The position numbers were made by a program, and so were the translations under genes. The notes beneath the pieces are model-generated. The model had not been told where the DNA came from, made no database searches, and was given only the letters and a program-made list of their open reading frames with translations. A stretch of DNA of 64,000 nt from Austropuccinia psidii (Eukaryota; Basidiomycota; Pucciniomycetes; Pucciniales; Sphaerophragmiaceae): assembly GCA_023105745.1 (NCBI GenBank), contig JALGQZ010000002.1, forward strand, positions 80,183,785-80,247,784, written 5' to 3'. Numbering within the stretch: position 1 is the first letter of the stretch; each line of letters starts with the position of its first letter. This document shows, one piece after another, positions 1 to 11,673 of this stretch.

Positions 1-1476
1 ACAAGGGGAATGGATTATTGAAGGTAGCGAAATTCATGTGGAAGGTAAAACGTCAGTGGAGTGATCAAAATAAGTATTTCTCACCATATGGAAGCTTCAG
101 AAAGATGAAATACCTGTTTTGCAGATATTATTTTTCTTGCTCATAAAAAGAGATCGCATATTTTTTATTATTGTTTTTTCAATTTGAAGGATTAATTATA
201 AAGGGTGAGAGATAGATTTTTACTTGAAAGCAAATTTAAAAAACTAAAGATCTACTATGAAACACTGAATTGGAAGTGAAACTTTTATTAAATTTTTTCA
301 AAAGTCAAATCAAATCAAGAGTAATGATTATGATTCATAAAACATAATTGAATTATATAACTAATTTGACTATCAAGCTCAAATTTTATTTTACTTTCTT
401 AAGTACTGTATCAGACAACGAATAAAATTCCATGATTTTTCAAAAATTGAATCTTTTTTGGAAAAGAAGTATATGATGTCTTCTTTAGGAAATAGATTCT
501 ATTTTCTTATTTATATATAAGAAATATTATCAATAACTTGATATTAAGGTAGTTTTAAATATATGTGTTATGTGCTTTTACTAAAATTTGGTAAATTTTT
601 TTAAAAAATTCATTCTCCCCAAATTTCAAAATCTCAAAAAAAGAAGCAAAATATTTATTTGGATTAAAAGTAAGCTCCTATATCTTTTTCATATTTTTTA
701 GCTTTCCAATTTTTTTTCCAGAAGTTTCTGTAATCTGAATAGCATTAACTGTATTTTTCTTTTTTTTGTTGGGAGAAGGGGGATTGGGTATAACATATTT
801 GAGACCAATATTGGTATATTTTTAGACAGATTTCCCAAAAGTAATCTTTTCATTTTTTTAATATTGTAGAAAGTGATCAAAAAAAATAATGAATAGGAGT
901 TTGACAGAAAATAAATATCTAGTGAAAGATTATAATGGAATTCATAAGTTGAAAACAAATAAAGGAGAGAAATGATTTCATTTTTTTTTAAAAAAAGAAT
1001 ATTATTATATTAAATTCACATCAGGTTCATGACAACTCAAAAATAATGAGTTTCATTATTGATAAAGGATGTTATTTTATCAATAATGTAGACCAATTTT
1101 TAATAATAATAAAAATTGTTGTTTTGATGGTGAAATCTTCTATAGCTAATATACATTTTCTTACTTGAATAATTTCTTTTTTTTCATTATCATGATGTTA
1201 TTATTAGTAAAAAAACCTTCTTAAATCGAAAAAATTTAATTCTAAATAAAAAATTTCATTATAAGTAAAATTTTATTAATAAGAACTCTATATGTTTCAA
1301 AGTTAAATAATTGATAATTTGTTCAATATTAATTCATTTTAAAGACAAAATCTTTTTGAATAGTGAGAGTTTTTTCTTTTAATAATGATAATATTTTTAG
1401 TTCAAAAAAATTAATAAATCATCCATTGAGAAGAGTTTTTTATTTCAATAATAATAATATTTTTCAATTTTATTAG
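1..1476. other. AT-rich stretch, no recognisable gene
   Basis: No coding domain, RNA gene or LTR edge is recognisable on either strand. The sequence is very AT-rich with many homopolymer runs. The short open frames (for example 698-958 minus) are low-complexity and look like chance. By position it lies in the interior of the RF2 element whose 3' LTR is at 5271-7166, because the RF3 LTR that follows is flanked by a duplicated ATTAG. The expected pol sequence cannot be seen, so it is either decayed beyond recognition or replaced by other DNA. Confidence 0.5.
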
Positions 1477-4400
1477 TGTCACAACTATGGATGATACTCC
1501 CTTGGACCATTCTATGGCACATCAATGCCATATCCATCAATCTTGGCGAAATTGGCCAATTTTACTTTTATGGCCCTTTATGGCCAACCTGTCCCCTTCA
1601 CCATCATCCTTCCATTTATGGCCATTTTCTGCCTTTGGGAACTTTTGGGTGTTCCCTGGAAAATAGGGTAAATACAGCCTAAAAGACTGTCTTATGCTTT
1701 TGAAGCTTAAAATACAGTTTTGAACATTTAGCTATTTTATGCCATATTTCCTTTTAATATGATAAATATGCCCAAATGGCCATATCAGGCCATTTTGGGC
1801 TTAAATGAAAGATTTGCGCCTTTTTCTGTACACTTTGCCAAAATACAGCTTTGAAGCCTTTTAGGCTTGTTTTTGACAAAAAAACCAAGAATGGCCAAAA
1901 CACCAAAACACCAAAACTTTCCATAAAACACCTCTGAAAGTCCTGAAGTCACCCAAACTCCATTTTTTCTCTTTATCCTCCTTGAATTCATTGAAAAGAC
2001 CTTTGGAAACTTTTCCTCTTAAATAACCAAAATTGCCATAAATGATTTTATACACCATTATGCACCTTTTTCCACAAGAAATCCAATGGTACCAATATCA
2101 GAAAGATATTAAAAAATCCCATAATGTCATCAAGGCATCACATCATCCAGAGGATTCATCAAGGCTCAAGTGCAAGTGTTATTCTTAAATACCAATGATG
2201 CCTGTCAGGCTGAGTCTATGATAAAGTGATAATAAAGGTATAAAAAACTTTAACTATTACTGTGACATGGATAAAAGTATTTAAAAAGGTTTCGTTAAAA
2301 GATATTAAGGGTTTTACTAATAATAATTAGTGGTGGTGAGCACTGCTGAAAGCCCTGGATGCAGGTTGATCTGTTGGGTTACAATAATAAAGACTGAAAT
2401 ACTTGAGTTTAAAATATAGGACTGGCTTGTGGTTTTCAAAAGGCCTGTATAGGCTGTATTGGGCTCAGATGTGGTTTTGAAACCACATCTGGGCAGTTTT
2501 CACTAATACAGGGTGAAAATTTTCATCTGGGGACTACATAGCCCTCTTCTGACTTGTATGACATGTAGAACAATGTACAGAACCTGTAAAGGTCCCCAGT
2601 ATTGACTAAACTATGAGTTATTGAAGTATAAACAGGCTTCTTTGTCTTTTTGACACCTCATAATCATAATTATGGGAGAATATCCCACAGTAAGGCTATA
2701 TTAGTCTAACTGTGGGATTTTAACATTAAAACAGCCATAACATTGTCAGTCTTTGAGATATCAAGCTCAACGTTGGTCCAGTTTGTAGCCCTGGATATGT
2801 TATAACCAATGATACCTCTTTTGATATGACTATCATTAAATATGGCAAAGCTATGCCATGTACAAGATTTTTTGTACATATGTATGGTTTGCTTAAAATC
2901 TGTATGAAGCTTGTTTGCCCCATAGCTTTTGTTCTAGATGAGATATGGGGAAATGGATGGAACCATCAGATATCTCTGATTTTTATCTTTCCAAAAAGAC
3001 ACCACTTTAGGTATCTCACACTAAAACTGTAGAAGTTAGATCAGAGGTGAATATTTTATTCCCCCTTATTTGACCTTATTTTGGTCATAACTTTAGTAAT
3101 TCTGATGCTAGCTCAATTTGACTAGTACCATTGGATAACCCTGACTTAGAGCTTCATTTTGAATACCCATTTGATGGTGTTGAGATTCTTCCTCTGGATT
3201 TCAGATGAGAGGTGAAAATTAAGGTTTATGCTCAGCAACAACTTTGAGCAGGAATAACTTTGTTATTCTTTTTCCTATGATGATGGGACTTGTGTATTTG
3301 GAAAGTTGTGGGGTTCCTCTTCCTTTTTATACTTTTTTGAGCAGATTTGGCTCAGGTCCATGTTTTGGTGGTATCTTGGCTTTACCATTGGTTTATGGTA
3401 TTTGGCTGTCATTCTTGTTCTCTGGTTTTGAGTCACAGGCTGACAATTCCATAAAGAACTTATTGGATATTTTCAATTATGAAGTATTCCTTAAAGGGAA
3501 TACTTTCAGTTCATTCTCAAGGGATATTCAAGAGGTAATTTCAAAACAATTTTCAAGTGTCAATTCTCCATTAATCCACCTTGGCAACCACATTCATTTA
3601 AATACAGCCTTGTTTAATAAGGACCTGTATTTCAACCATACACCCTGGGAATATCATTCAACTCAGTTCATTTCCCAATTGGGAAAAGTATAAACTTCAT
3701 CAAGCAATCAATACTGTTAGCTGGTGCCTCTTTCATGGCTTCCAGACTAAATATTAGGAATTTAATAAACTAATTATAAGTGGAATAATATTTAAATAAA
3801 ATTAATAGACACATCACTTGGTTTTAAATGATTTATCATTGGAATTTAGGCTTCAACAGTAGAAATGAATTGCAAAAGTGAAGTTAATCACTTTAAAGGT
3901 GAGAGCGCTAATATTTCTAAAAATAAAATGTAAGTAATTTTAATTGTAAAAATATATTTGGTTAAGAGCTCTGAGGATTAATTCAAAGAGAATTAATCCT
4001 CTTTAAATGTTGTAGTTACAAATTTGAAATCAAAAAAATGTAAAACAATTTTGTTTTTGAAAGAAGAAAGATTTGCTATGGTGACAGGGGCAAATGTAAC
4101 AACAAAATTAATGAAATATTGGGAGCATATACTATGACACATTGAGTGATTGGTCATAGCAACAAGATTTGATTGATATTATAATAATATGAATTGAAGT
4201 ATTTGAAATTTATACAAAATAATAAAAGAAAATAAGACAAAAATTTAAAGAAAGTGATTAGAGTTTGTATAGCAGGTAAAGGTTTACAAGCTTGCAGGCT
4301 TACAAATACATACCAGCTGTCACCCTGAAGGAGTAAAGCTCTCAAGTGATCATATATACCAGCCTCTTTTTCAACCATGGGGGATTTCTCGCCAAGTTAA

Positions 4401-4750
4401 TTATTATATTTTTATTTTATTTTATATTTCTTTTCTTTGATTTTTTTAAGTGAATAATGATATTATCATGTCAGTCATTTAGCACATTTTCTCTCTTTTC
4501 CTGTCAGTGGATGTTGGTGGTAATATACTTACTACTTCAATTACTCTTTCTGGCAGGTTTAAACAGTGATTAAGGACTTACTTGGCTGGCTCTTTGGCCA
4601 TTTGACTTCTTTCATCTTATTGCATATCTTCTTAGAGAAATTTTTCTTTTATTTCATTTTATTTATTCCTTTGGAGTCTTCCAAGTGAGCACCCTTATTA
4701 CTGAGTGCCAGGCCACTCTAGTTTTTCCCAAGAGCCCCTGTGAAGATTAG
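1472..4750. repeat. Diverged RF3 LTR with ATTAG target duplication
   Basis: The LTR runs 1477-4745, from TGTCACAAC to a decayed CCCTGTGAAG (expected CCCTGTGACA), flanked by perfect ATTAG copies at 1472-1476 and 4746-4750. It matches the RF3 LTR at 13743-27107 in the same orientation: the terminal GC-richer blocks, the 'attatgcacc' segment near 2060, and the 'gagtgccaggccactct' segment near 4702. It is split by a solo RF6 LTR (2203-3445). The part at about 3745-4260 is AT-rich, has no counterpart I can see in the other copies and may be a further insertion. The element polarity of RF3 is unknown because no internal region is present. Confidence 0.8.
2203..3445 (-). repeat. Solo LTR of family RF6
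   Basis: It starts TGTCAGGCTGAGTCTATG and ends GTCACAGGCTGACA, closely matching both LTRs of the RF6 element at 33215-42903 in the same orientation, so it is minus relative to gag-pol. It is about 1243 bp against 1440 bp for the intact LTRs. The flanks are ATGCC (2198-2202) and ATTCC (3446-3450), a 5-bp duplication with one mismatch. No internal sequence is attached, so it is probably the product of LTR-LTR recombination. The open frame at 3244-3693 crosses the LTR edge and is not a gene. Confidence 0.85.
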
Positions 4751-5270
4751 AAAATTATCATTTTTTATGAATAATTTATTTTAAAAACACATGAAGACCT
4801 ACATATATCTATTATTACCTTAAAAATATCAATATTGTTTTTACCCATTATTATTCAAAAAGATTTGTTGTATATATTAAATTTGTGATTAAAAGTCATG
4901 TGAATTTTATAATTAGATTAACTACTGGATAAGAAATTTTATGCTTTCACATGAACCACTGATTTGATAATAAAAGGAAGTAAATTTCCACCAATAAAAA
5001 TATGATTTTTCAGTTTTATGTATGAACTACAAAGTAAGATATAATAAATTTCTGTAGACAACTATGATAATTATCACAAGTTTCAGTCCAGGATTAAATA
5101 AAATTGCTTAAAGGTGTCACATAAATCACCCATATGACATAATTAATGCCTTCAACTTTGGAAAAAATCACCTCCTGTTCAGTGGACCTTAACCCCCTTT
5201 GGGGCCTTCTTTTTCTTCTTAATATCATTAATAAAATTGTAGTACAATTTTATTTTTTTGTAGGAGGGAA
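4751..5270 (+). other. 3' end of an RF2 element interior, with polypurine tract
   Basis: The last 180 bases resemble the end of the RF2 element at 15759-25976, including the 'ggaccttaacccccttt' block near 5183 and the 'ataaaattgtagta' block near 5231. The purine run GTAGGAGGGAA at 5260-5270 abuts the LTR and is the likely polypurine tract that primes plus-strand DNA. The portion before about 5090 is AT-rich and shows nothing recognisable; no chromodomain is left. Confidence 0.6.
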
Positions 5271-7166
5271 TGTTAGCCTTTAGGTATATTTTACATACCC
5301 AAATAAGCCCCAATTATCTTTAAAAATGAACTCTGAAATATGCATAACTCATAAGTCATGCATATATTCAAAATTAATAATTTCTAATTTCAGAAAAGAT
5401 GGATAACTTTTTTGACAGTAAGTAAATCCATGAATTTAAGCCCAGATTTGGATTCTATACAGAATTTCACCCAGGGTAGCTCCATAGAGTGAATAAGCTT
5501 AAATTAACTCTATGAGGTGGTAATATGGAAAATACTTCAACACCACATAAAAGAATTGTGAAAACTTTTGTTTTTCTCAATTTTACGTGCAAATAATGGG
5601 AATGTGAGAAATCACATGTTACATATACACTAAGAATAATGTTATGCATGTTTGTGGCACTTAAAATTATGCTATCCTTACATACAGTTTTGGTGCACCC
5701 ATAGTGCATATCAGTCTTGAAGCCTAAATTACTATTTTTGAAATGAAAATAGATAAGGGGGACAAAAGACATCAAAGAGAGAAAGGGTACTCAACTTCTG
5801 AGGCCTCTGAGGAATAAATATCTCTAAAGCTGGATCCATGGATGATCATTGCCCAATTAGTATTAAAAAACATTTTTGGGAACCTGTTTACCAAGTTAAA
5901 ATCTCATTAAATGATAAGGAAATTGCAAATAAGCTGCTATTTTGATGTGACAAGGAGGTAAAGAGCAGCTTGGACTCCTATAACCATTTTAATTCTTAAT
6001 GATTTTCAATGGATAAACATTAAAAGAGTAATTAAAACCCTTTTTGGACTAGTATCCATTGATTTACCTCATAGCAACCTGCTATACTGTGATATTTGCA
6101 ATTCTACATAGAAATGAGGTAAAAACTTGAAAAATTCATTCAAAACACAATCATTAATTAATATTTCTGAAAATTCAGGGCCAATGGATAATGGTACTAC
6201 ACATAAATAAACCAAAAATACTCATGGTTTAATAAGTAAAATTAAAATTTATACTTACAGTCCATTTTTGATGATTCCACATGAAACACTGAATCTTCAA
6301 AAATCCATAGAAAAGACAACCTGAAATTGAATTTTCAATAATATTTATAACTTTGAAAAATTGATATTCATTTTCAAATAAAACAATATTTTCAGCTTTT
6401 ACTCCTTTTATTCTTAAGCATAAATGGGTTGGTAGGCATGTAAAAGCTTTAATTAAGTAATTATGATAAATCTTATGTGACAACAGATGATGCAATAATT
6501 AATACAAAAAGGATCATTTATTTCTCACTAGCTGGTTTCTCAGTTTTCTCCAATGCATGCTTCTGTGAGCTGTTGTTTACTTAAAAAGGGCCCCCTTTTT
6601 ATGTTTTTCAAAATCATCTTATTATCCAATTATACCTGTATTACCTACAAGTACGTATTAGTTAAAACTATTTGTTAAGTGTTTTATTATTTCAGAATCA
6701 ATCAGAAAGACGTGAAATGATAGAAATAAGCCATAATTTGTTTTAAATAAATTTTGATCCCTTAGATCCACAATTTACCCATCAAATCTCTCTACCAATC
6801 TCTTTCCAAGGTTCATTGGAGTATTAGTGAGTGATTTTTATTAATTATTAAAGTTTTTCTGTAGTAATATTTTTTTTAAGAATTATATTTATAATTATTG
6901 TTGAAAAAGATAATTATATATTAAAATAATTCTAATATTCTAATAAAGAAGTGTTATTATTAACTACTGCTTGTAATTGATTCTTGTGGAAAATTACTGC
7001 TTACTGTTATAATCACTAGTAATGTATAACAAGTAAAAGAAATAATTAATTAATTAATTTTTTAATTGTGGTTATAATAAATTTTTATTATTATATTTCA
7101 TAAGAAGAGTCATAGTACTGTTAATTAATAGTAATATTATCAACAGTTTCATATACACATCTTACA
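5271..7166 (+). repeat. 3' LTR of a decayed RF2 element
   Basis: It runs from TGTTAGCCTTTAGG (consensus TGTGAGCCTTGAGG) to CACATCTTACA and is colinear over about 1.9 kb with the RF2 LTRs at 15759, 24093 and 48102. A polypurine tract lies directly upstream, so this is a 3' LTR in plus orientation. It is followed at once by RF5 gag sequence, so the RF2 element inserted into RF5. The other flank and TSD copy lie outside the window. Open frames inside it (5467-5775, 6229-6495) are chance. Confidence 0.88.
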
Positions 7167-7740
7167 GATTTGGAGACCCAAATGATGTCAGAAAAGCTGA
7201 ATCAGAGTTTGTTGCCTTAATAATGAAAGAAGCTGGACATGTATTGTTAGAAATTTCTTATTTCAGGAGTCTAGTGTCAAGAATTAGATATTTGGGTGCA
7301 AGGGCTTATATGCATCAATGTAGGAAGGGTTTGGCCTCCAAAATTCTTGATCAATTGGCCTCCAATCCTCCAATAATTGATTCACTTCAATACTTGATGG
7401 ATTTTACCCTGGAGCATAATACCAGGTAACATGAGAGGCATAAGGAGAATAATAATTTTCAAGAAAAGAATACTGAAGCCTGAAAGTAAAGCTCTTATAC
7501 TAAAAATTCTTCAATTTCAAGTCTTAAGAAGAAGAATTTCAGGGTTCAGAAAAGGGACAAGCCCCATTTATCCCTCTTGACTGAGGACAACAAGCTGATG
7601 GGTTCTGAAAAAGAAAGAATATTGAAGGAAGGTTTGTGTGCCTATTGTGGTTGGAAGCATACTATTGAGGCTTGTGTCAAAAGGCCTCAAAAACAGCTTA
7701 CAAAACCAGAAGGCAGATTTCCCAGCCAGGGAAAAGCCTG
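7167..7740 (+). pseudogene. RF5 Gag fragment with CCHC zinc knuckle (broken)
   Basis: The C-terminal part of a Ty3/Gypsy Gag. The frame opens with a capsid-like segment (motif FGDPNDVRKAE, then an alpha-helical stretch to about 7429). After in-frame stops near 7428 and 7485 a zinc knuckle follows at about 7640-7680 (CAYCGWKHTIEAC, a C-X2-C-X3-H-X4-C pattern). The N-terminus is missing because the RF2 LTR abuts the start. The CCHC knuckle normally binds RNA during packaging. This Gag is unrelated in sequence to the Gags of RF1, RF2, RF4 and RF6 and represents a separate lineage. It is similar to Gag-like proteins I remember from Austropuccinia. It is non-functional here. Confidence 0.8.
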
Positions 7741-9546
7741 AATGAATATCATGTTCTGGTCAATTGTATTCCCTTTTTCCACCCAGAGAACAATTGTGCA
7801 TTCTGAATACTGGTGTCAAAAGGTTTCTTAAATTTTTTGTTTTTTCTTCTCTCCCTAATATTTTTTACAGTATTCTCATTGATTCTGGTGCTACCAACCA
7901 ATTCATTGAAAAGGAGTTTTCTCACAAGTATTCTTTGACCATGTCAGAACTCCCAGAGAAGATTCCACTTATCATTTTGGAATCCTCAGAGTACCCCTCT
8001 TTATTTGTAACTTACAATATTAAATATATGGTTAATCTCCCTTCTTCCACAAGCTTTGAATGGAAATTTTTAGTAATTGATACTCCCAAGGGAGAAGACC
8101 TCATATTGGGCTTTGACTTCCTTAATCACTTTAATCCATCCATTTATTGGAGGCAAGGGCTTATCACCTTCAATCCTGATTGTAAGAACTCTAGTGATTA
8201 TCTTACTTGCCTCCGGAATTAATTTTTCACTTTCACTACTTCTAAAGCTCTGGTTGGTGATTCTAGAACACCATAATTTCCAAATTTTGTCCATATTCCT
8301 TCCATAAATTTATTTCAGTCGCTGCTACCCTCTGGAGATTAAGTATCCAAAGATTGAAAAGATTTTGGAGAAGATAATTCTATATCTTCACTAATCTCTT
8401 CCATGGGAATGTGGACCTTTGGCCTGCATCTTATAATGACTCCCTGAAGGAGTTGCGGGGTGAAGAGGAAGAGCAAGAAGAAATTGAAACTGTGATGAAG
8501 GTTTTTACTACTTCTAATCACCAGTATTTGGGTTTATTGTCAAAGGCAAAAGCAGAAAAGCTTCCTCCTCACCATGCCTGTGATAATCATATTTAATTGG
8601 AGAGGTCTCTCCCTCCAATTGGGGTCATATACTCTTTGTCAAATCAAGAGTTGGAAACACTCAGGGCTTGAATTTCAGAGAATGTAGGGAAAAGTTTCAT
8701 CCATCCAAGCTCCTCTTCAACAAGAGTACCTTCTCTCTTTTTCAAAAAGAAGGATGGTGGCCTTTGTTTGTGTGTTGACTACTGCAAACTCAATGCTGTT
8801 ACTAGGAAGAAAAAACATCCTGTTCCTCCTATGGATCAAATTATATCTGTTTTTAATGGCTCTTCTATACTCACCAAGATTCATCTGCATGGTGCAAATA
8901 ACAAGCTAAGAATCAAGGAAGGTCATGAAAATTTGACAGCTATTGGAAAAGAAGATGGCAGTTATGAGTACTAGGTTATGCCATTTGGGCTCACCAATGC
9001 TCCTGCCTTTTTTCAAAATATTGTAAATGATATTTTATCTGATATTAGTGATGTTTATTTTGTGGCATTTTTAGGTGGCCTTTTTGTGTTCTCCAAGTCT
9101 GAGGAAGAACATTTCACTCATTTGTCCACTGTTCTTGCCAAAATCAGAGCCAATGACCTCTTTGATAGGGCCTCCAAATGCCTATTTCATGATTCAAGTG
9201 TTGAATATCTAGGTTATATTGTTTCTTCTGAAGGCTTCAGGATAGAAAAAAGTCCATAAAATTCTCAATTGGCTTCCTCCAACACATCTAAAGGTTATTA
9301 AATCATTCCTTGGCTTGGCCAACTGCTACCCCTGCTTCATCAAGAATTACTCAGAGAAAATCAGTTCACTAACCAAATTCCTCAAGAAATATTCACTTTT
9401 TTACATGAATGATGAAAATATTAGCCAGTTTCATCACTTTATAGTGGCTTTAACCACTGCACCAGTTCTTTCTCATTGCAACAAATCTCTACCCACCATT
9501 TAAAAGACCAATGCCTCTGATTATGCCTTGGGTGCTGTACTGAGGC
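7741..9546 (+). pseudogene. RF5 Pol: protease, RT, start of RNase H (broken)
   Basis: The protease is in the frame 7764-8222, with active-site ILIDSGATNQF near 7880 and the partner motif EDLILGFDFL near 8100. The RT starts near 8768 (CVDYCKLNAVT) and continues past a stop at 8972 with MPFGLTNAPAFFQ at about 8978. The catalytic box reads AFLGGLFVFS (about 9064-9093) where an active RT has Y-x-DD, so both metal-binding aspartates are gone. RT thumb and RNase H starts follow (SFLGLANCYPCF near 9309; TNASDYALGAVL up to 9546). There are several stops. The frame is then cut by a solo RF4 LTR and resumes at 11386. It has chromodomain-less-style spacing as far as seen; the integrase is absent from the window. 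Confidence 0.85.
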
Positions 9547-11390
9547 TGTGAGCCTTAGAGGTAATTTCATATACCCAAAAGACCACAAATATAAAAAATA
9601 ACATATTAATATAAATAAAATAAATTTATTTATATTATTAAAATAAAAATAAAAAATATAAATATAAAATTATATTAAAAATAAAAAATCAATTATAATT
9701 TAAAAATAAAATTACTCTAAATTTTGTAAATATAAAATTACATTTATACTTGAAAAATTTAAGTAAAAATGAAATTTTAACAAAATTGTGAAAAAATAAA
9801 TAAATTTGGAAAAAAGTTAAATAAAATTTATTATAACTTTTTATCCAATAAATAAACATATAAATTTTATTTCACCATTGGATTCCTCATAAAAAATCAG
9901 GTGGGGTCACCTCTGAGTGAAATTTTTGTAACTCAACTCTAAATAAGCTTAAATTAAGTTTTTAGTATTTTCAATACAAAAGTTGAAAATCCTCAAAACC
10001 TTAATTTAATTCACACCACATGTGGTGTTAACCATCAATTTTTGTGTTAAAATTGAGGTGTTGTGTTTAGTTTAGAAGTTATGAGGAATTAAAGTATTTT
10101 CAATTGAATTCAATTGAAATGTCAAAATGTGCGCGTGTATTACATAAGTGAACTTTGATTTACATATGAGGTGTCAATTATTACTGTATTGTACTGTACA
10201 ATTGAATTGAATTACATGTGTAAATTATAAGTATAATACATGATGAGGAATTAAAGGAAAAAATAAATTGGAAAGATTAAATTTGGGGGGGAAAAGGAAC
10301 TCCAGCTCTAAGGGGGAGCTAGACCCCCAAAATCCTTGCTGACAGGCGTGGGATGTCAAAATTCACGCAAAAGTTCATCACTTTTGGCCTGTAATTGAGT
10401 TACAGGGTCTGTGGACTCAATTGATGATGAGGTTTTGATACCAACTGGGGTAGTTTTAGCTGTTGCCAAGAAGGTAAAACTACCCTTAAGATAAAACAAT
10501 CATAATAAAAACAGTTTTAACTGGTTTCTACGCCTCTGACACACATTCTGACGTGTTTTGAAGGCTCTAGGCCTGGTATTGCTATAGTAATGGCTGATTT
10601 AAGGGTCTAAAATGGCTAAAATTGGCTAAAAATGGCTTAAACCAGCCCTTTTTGGTCTAAACCAGGGTTCAATGATGCCATAATTGGCTTTTCTGTTGTC
10701 AGACTGTTTTTCACGACTGACAAGAGTAAATTTTACTTTTGGAGTAAGAGAATTGATGGCTATAAAAGAATGTCTTCTTTGCCCCACTTTTCTCTTCATG
10801 TTAGAATCTTTTCCTTTTATTAATTAGTTTAAAACTGTTAAACCAATAAATCAAAGATTCCAACCACCACTTTTAAATCATTTTAATCCTTTTACCACGT
10901 GAAAAAATCATTATAATCATTGTTTGTAACTCTTATAATCATTTTTACCCCTGAACCACCCCAAAAGTGAATTAAAGCATCTTTCATCACTGTTAACTTT
11001 GTCACTTTGTTTCCAAATTCACTCTGGTCACTTTTGGGCGTGTTTTCTCTTTAATATTCTTTTTAAAGACTTTGTTCTTTAATTAATTGCTTGCAGTTCT
11101 TTTGCTCAATTAATTCCAATTGAAATTGCTCTTGAAGAAATTTCTTTTGTAGCCTTAAAATATCTCTTGTAGAGTATTTTTTGGATAAATTTTTATTGTT
11201 GGTAAAACAATAAATTTTTATAATATTATTGTTTTATACTAATAAAGTTATAAACAATAAATTTGGCGTGTTTTCTCTTAAAAATAATATTTCATACTAT
11301 TTTTAATTGAATTTTACCTTATACAAATTTTGAGGACAGGAAAAGTACTTGATTTTTAATCAAAGTTTCATATCCACACCTTACAGAGGC
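9542..11390 (+). repeat. Solo RF4 LTR with GAGGC target duplication
   Basis: The LTR is 9547-11385 (1839 bp), TGTGAGCCTTAGAGG to CACACCTTACA, flanked by perfect GAGGC copies at 9542-9546 and 11386-11390. It matches the 5' LTR of the plus RF4 element (28495-43142) and, inverted, the LTR at 11674-13444. It interrupts the RNase H region of RF5. It is a solo LTR, so the internal region was lost by recombination. It contains no coding sequence; it is AT-rich in the first 500 bases and near-random after. Confidence 0.92.
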
Positions 11391-11668
11391 AGGTGACTGA
11401 CTCAAGAAAAAACCCTTTTTACTTGATAGTAACAGGTTACTTCCAGCAAAGCTCAATTATGCAATTTATGACAAGGAACTCCTTGGAATAGCATGTTCTA
11501 TCAAGTGCTGGAGGTCTTTTCTTCTTTCTCTCTCTTGCTCTTTTGAAGTTCTGTTCAATAATCAATCTCTTCCTTACTTCATGTCTTCCAAGATTCTTCC
11601 TTACTTTCAAGCCCTCTGGTATGAATTCCTTTCAGAATTTTACCTTTCAATCACCTACCTCCTTGAAT
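11391..11668 (+). pseudogene. RF5 RNase H fragment
   Basis: This continues the RF5 Pol interrupted at 9546. The frame around 11436-11520 reads RLLPAKLNYAIYDKELLGI and then CSIKCWRSFL, the conserved helix and YDKELLAI block of Ty3/Gypsy RNase H. Residues up to about 11668 fit the following RNase H segment. It is cut at 11668 by the minus RF4 element; the GTGTA at 11669-11673 should be one copy of that insertion's TSD, the other being beyond the window. The rest of RNase H and all of the integrase must lie to the right of the window. Confidence 0.75.
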
Positions 11669-11673
11669 GTGTA

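Noticed and set aside
1..1476. Mitochondrial or plastid origin because of the AT content
   Set aside because: The stretch leads directly into TSD-flanked nuclear retroelements, and no organelle gene is visible.
3244..3693. 149-codon open frame with a membrane-like N-terminal half
   Set aside because: It crosses the edge between the solo RF6 LTR and the RF3 LTR remnant at 3445, so it is a chance fusion of two repeats.
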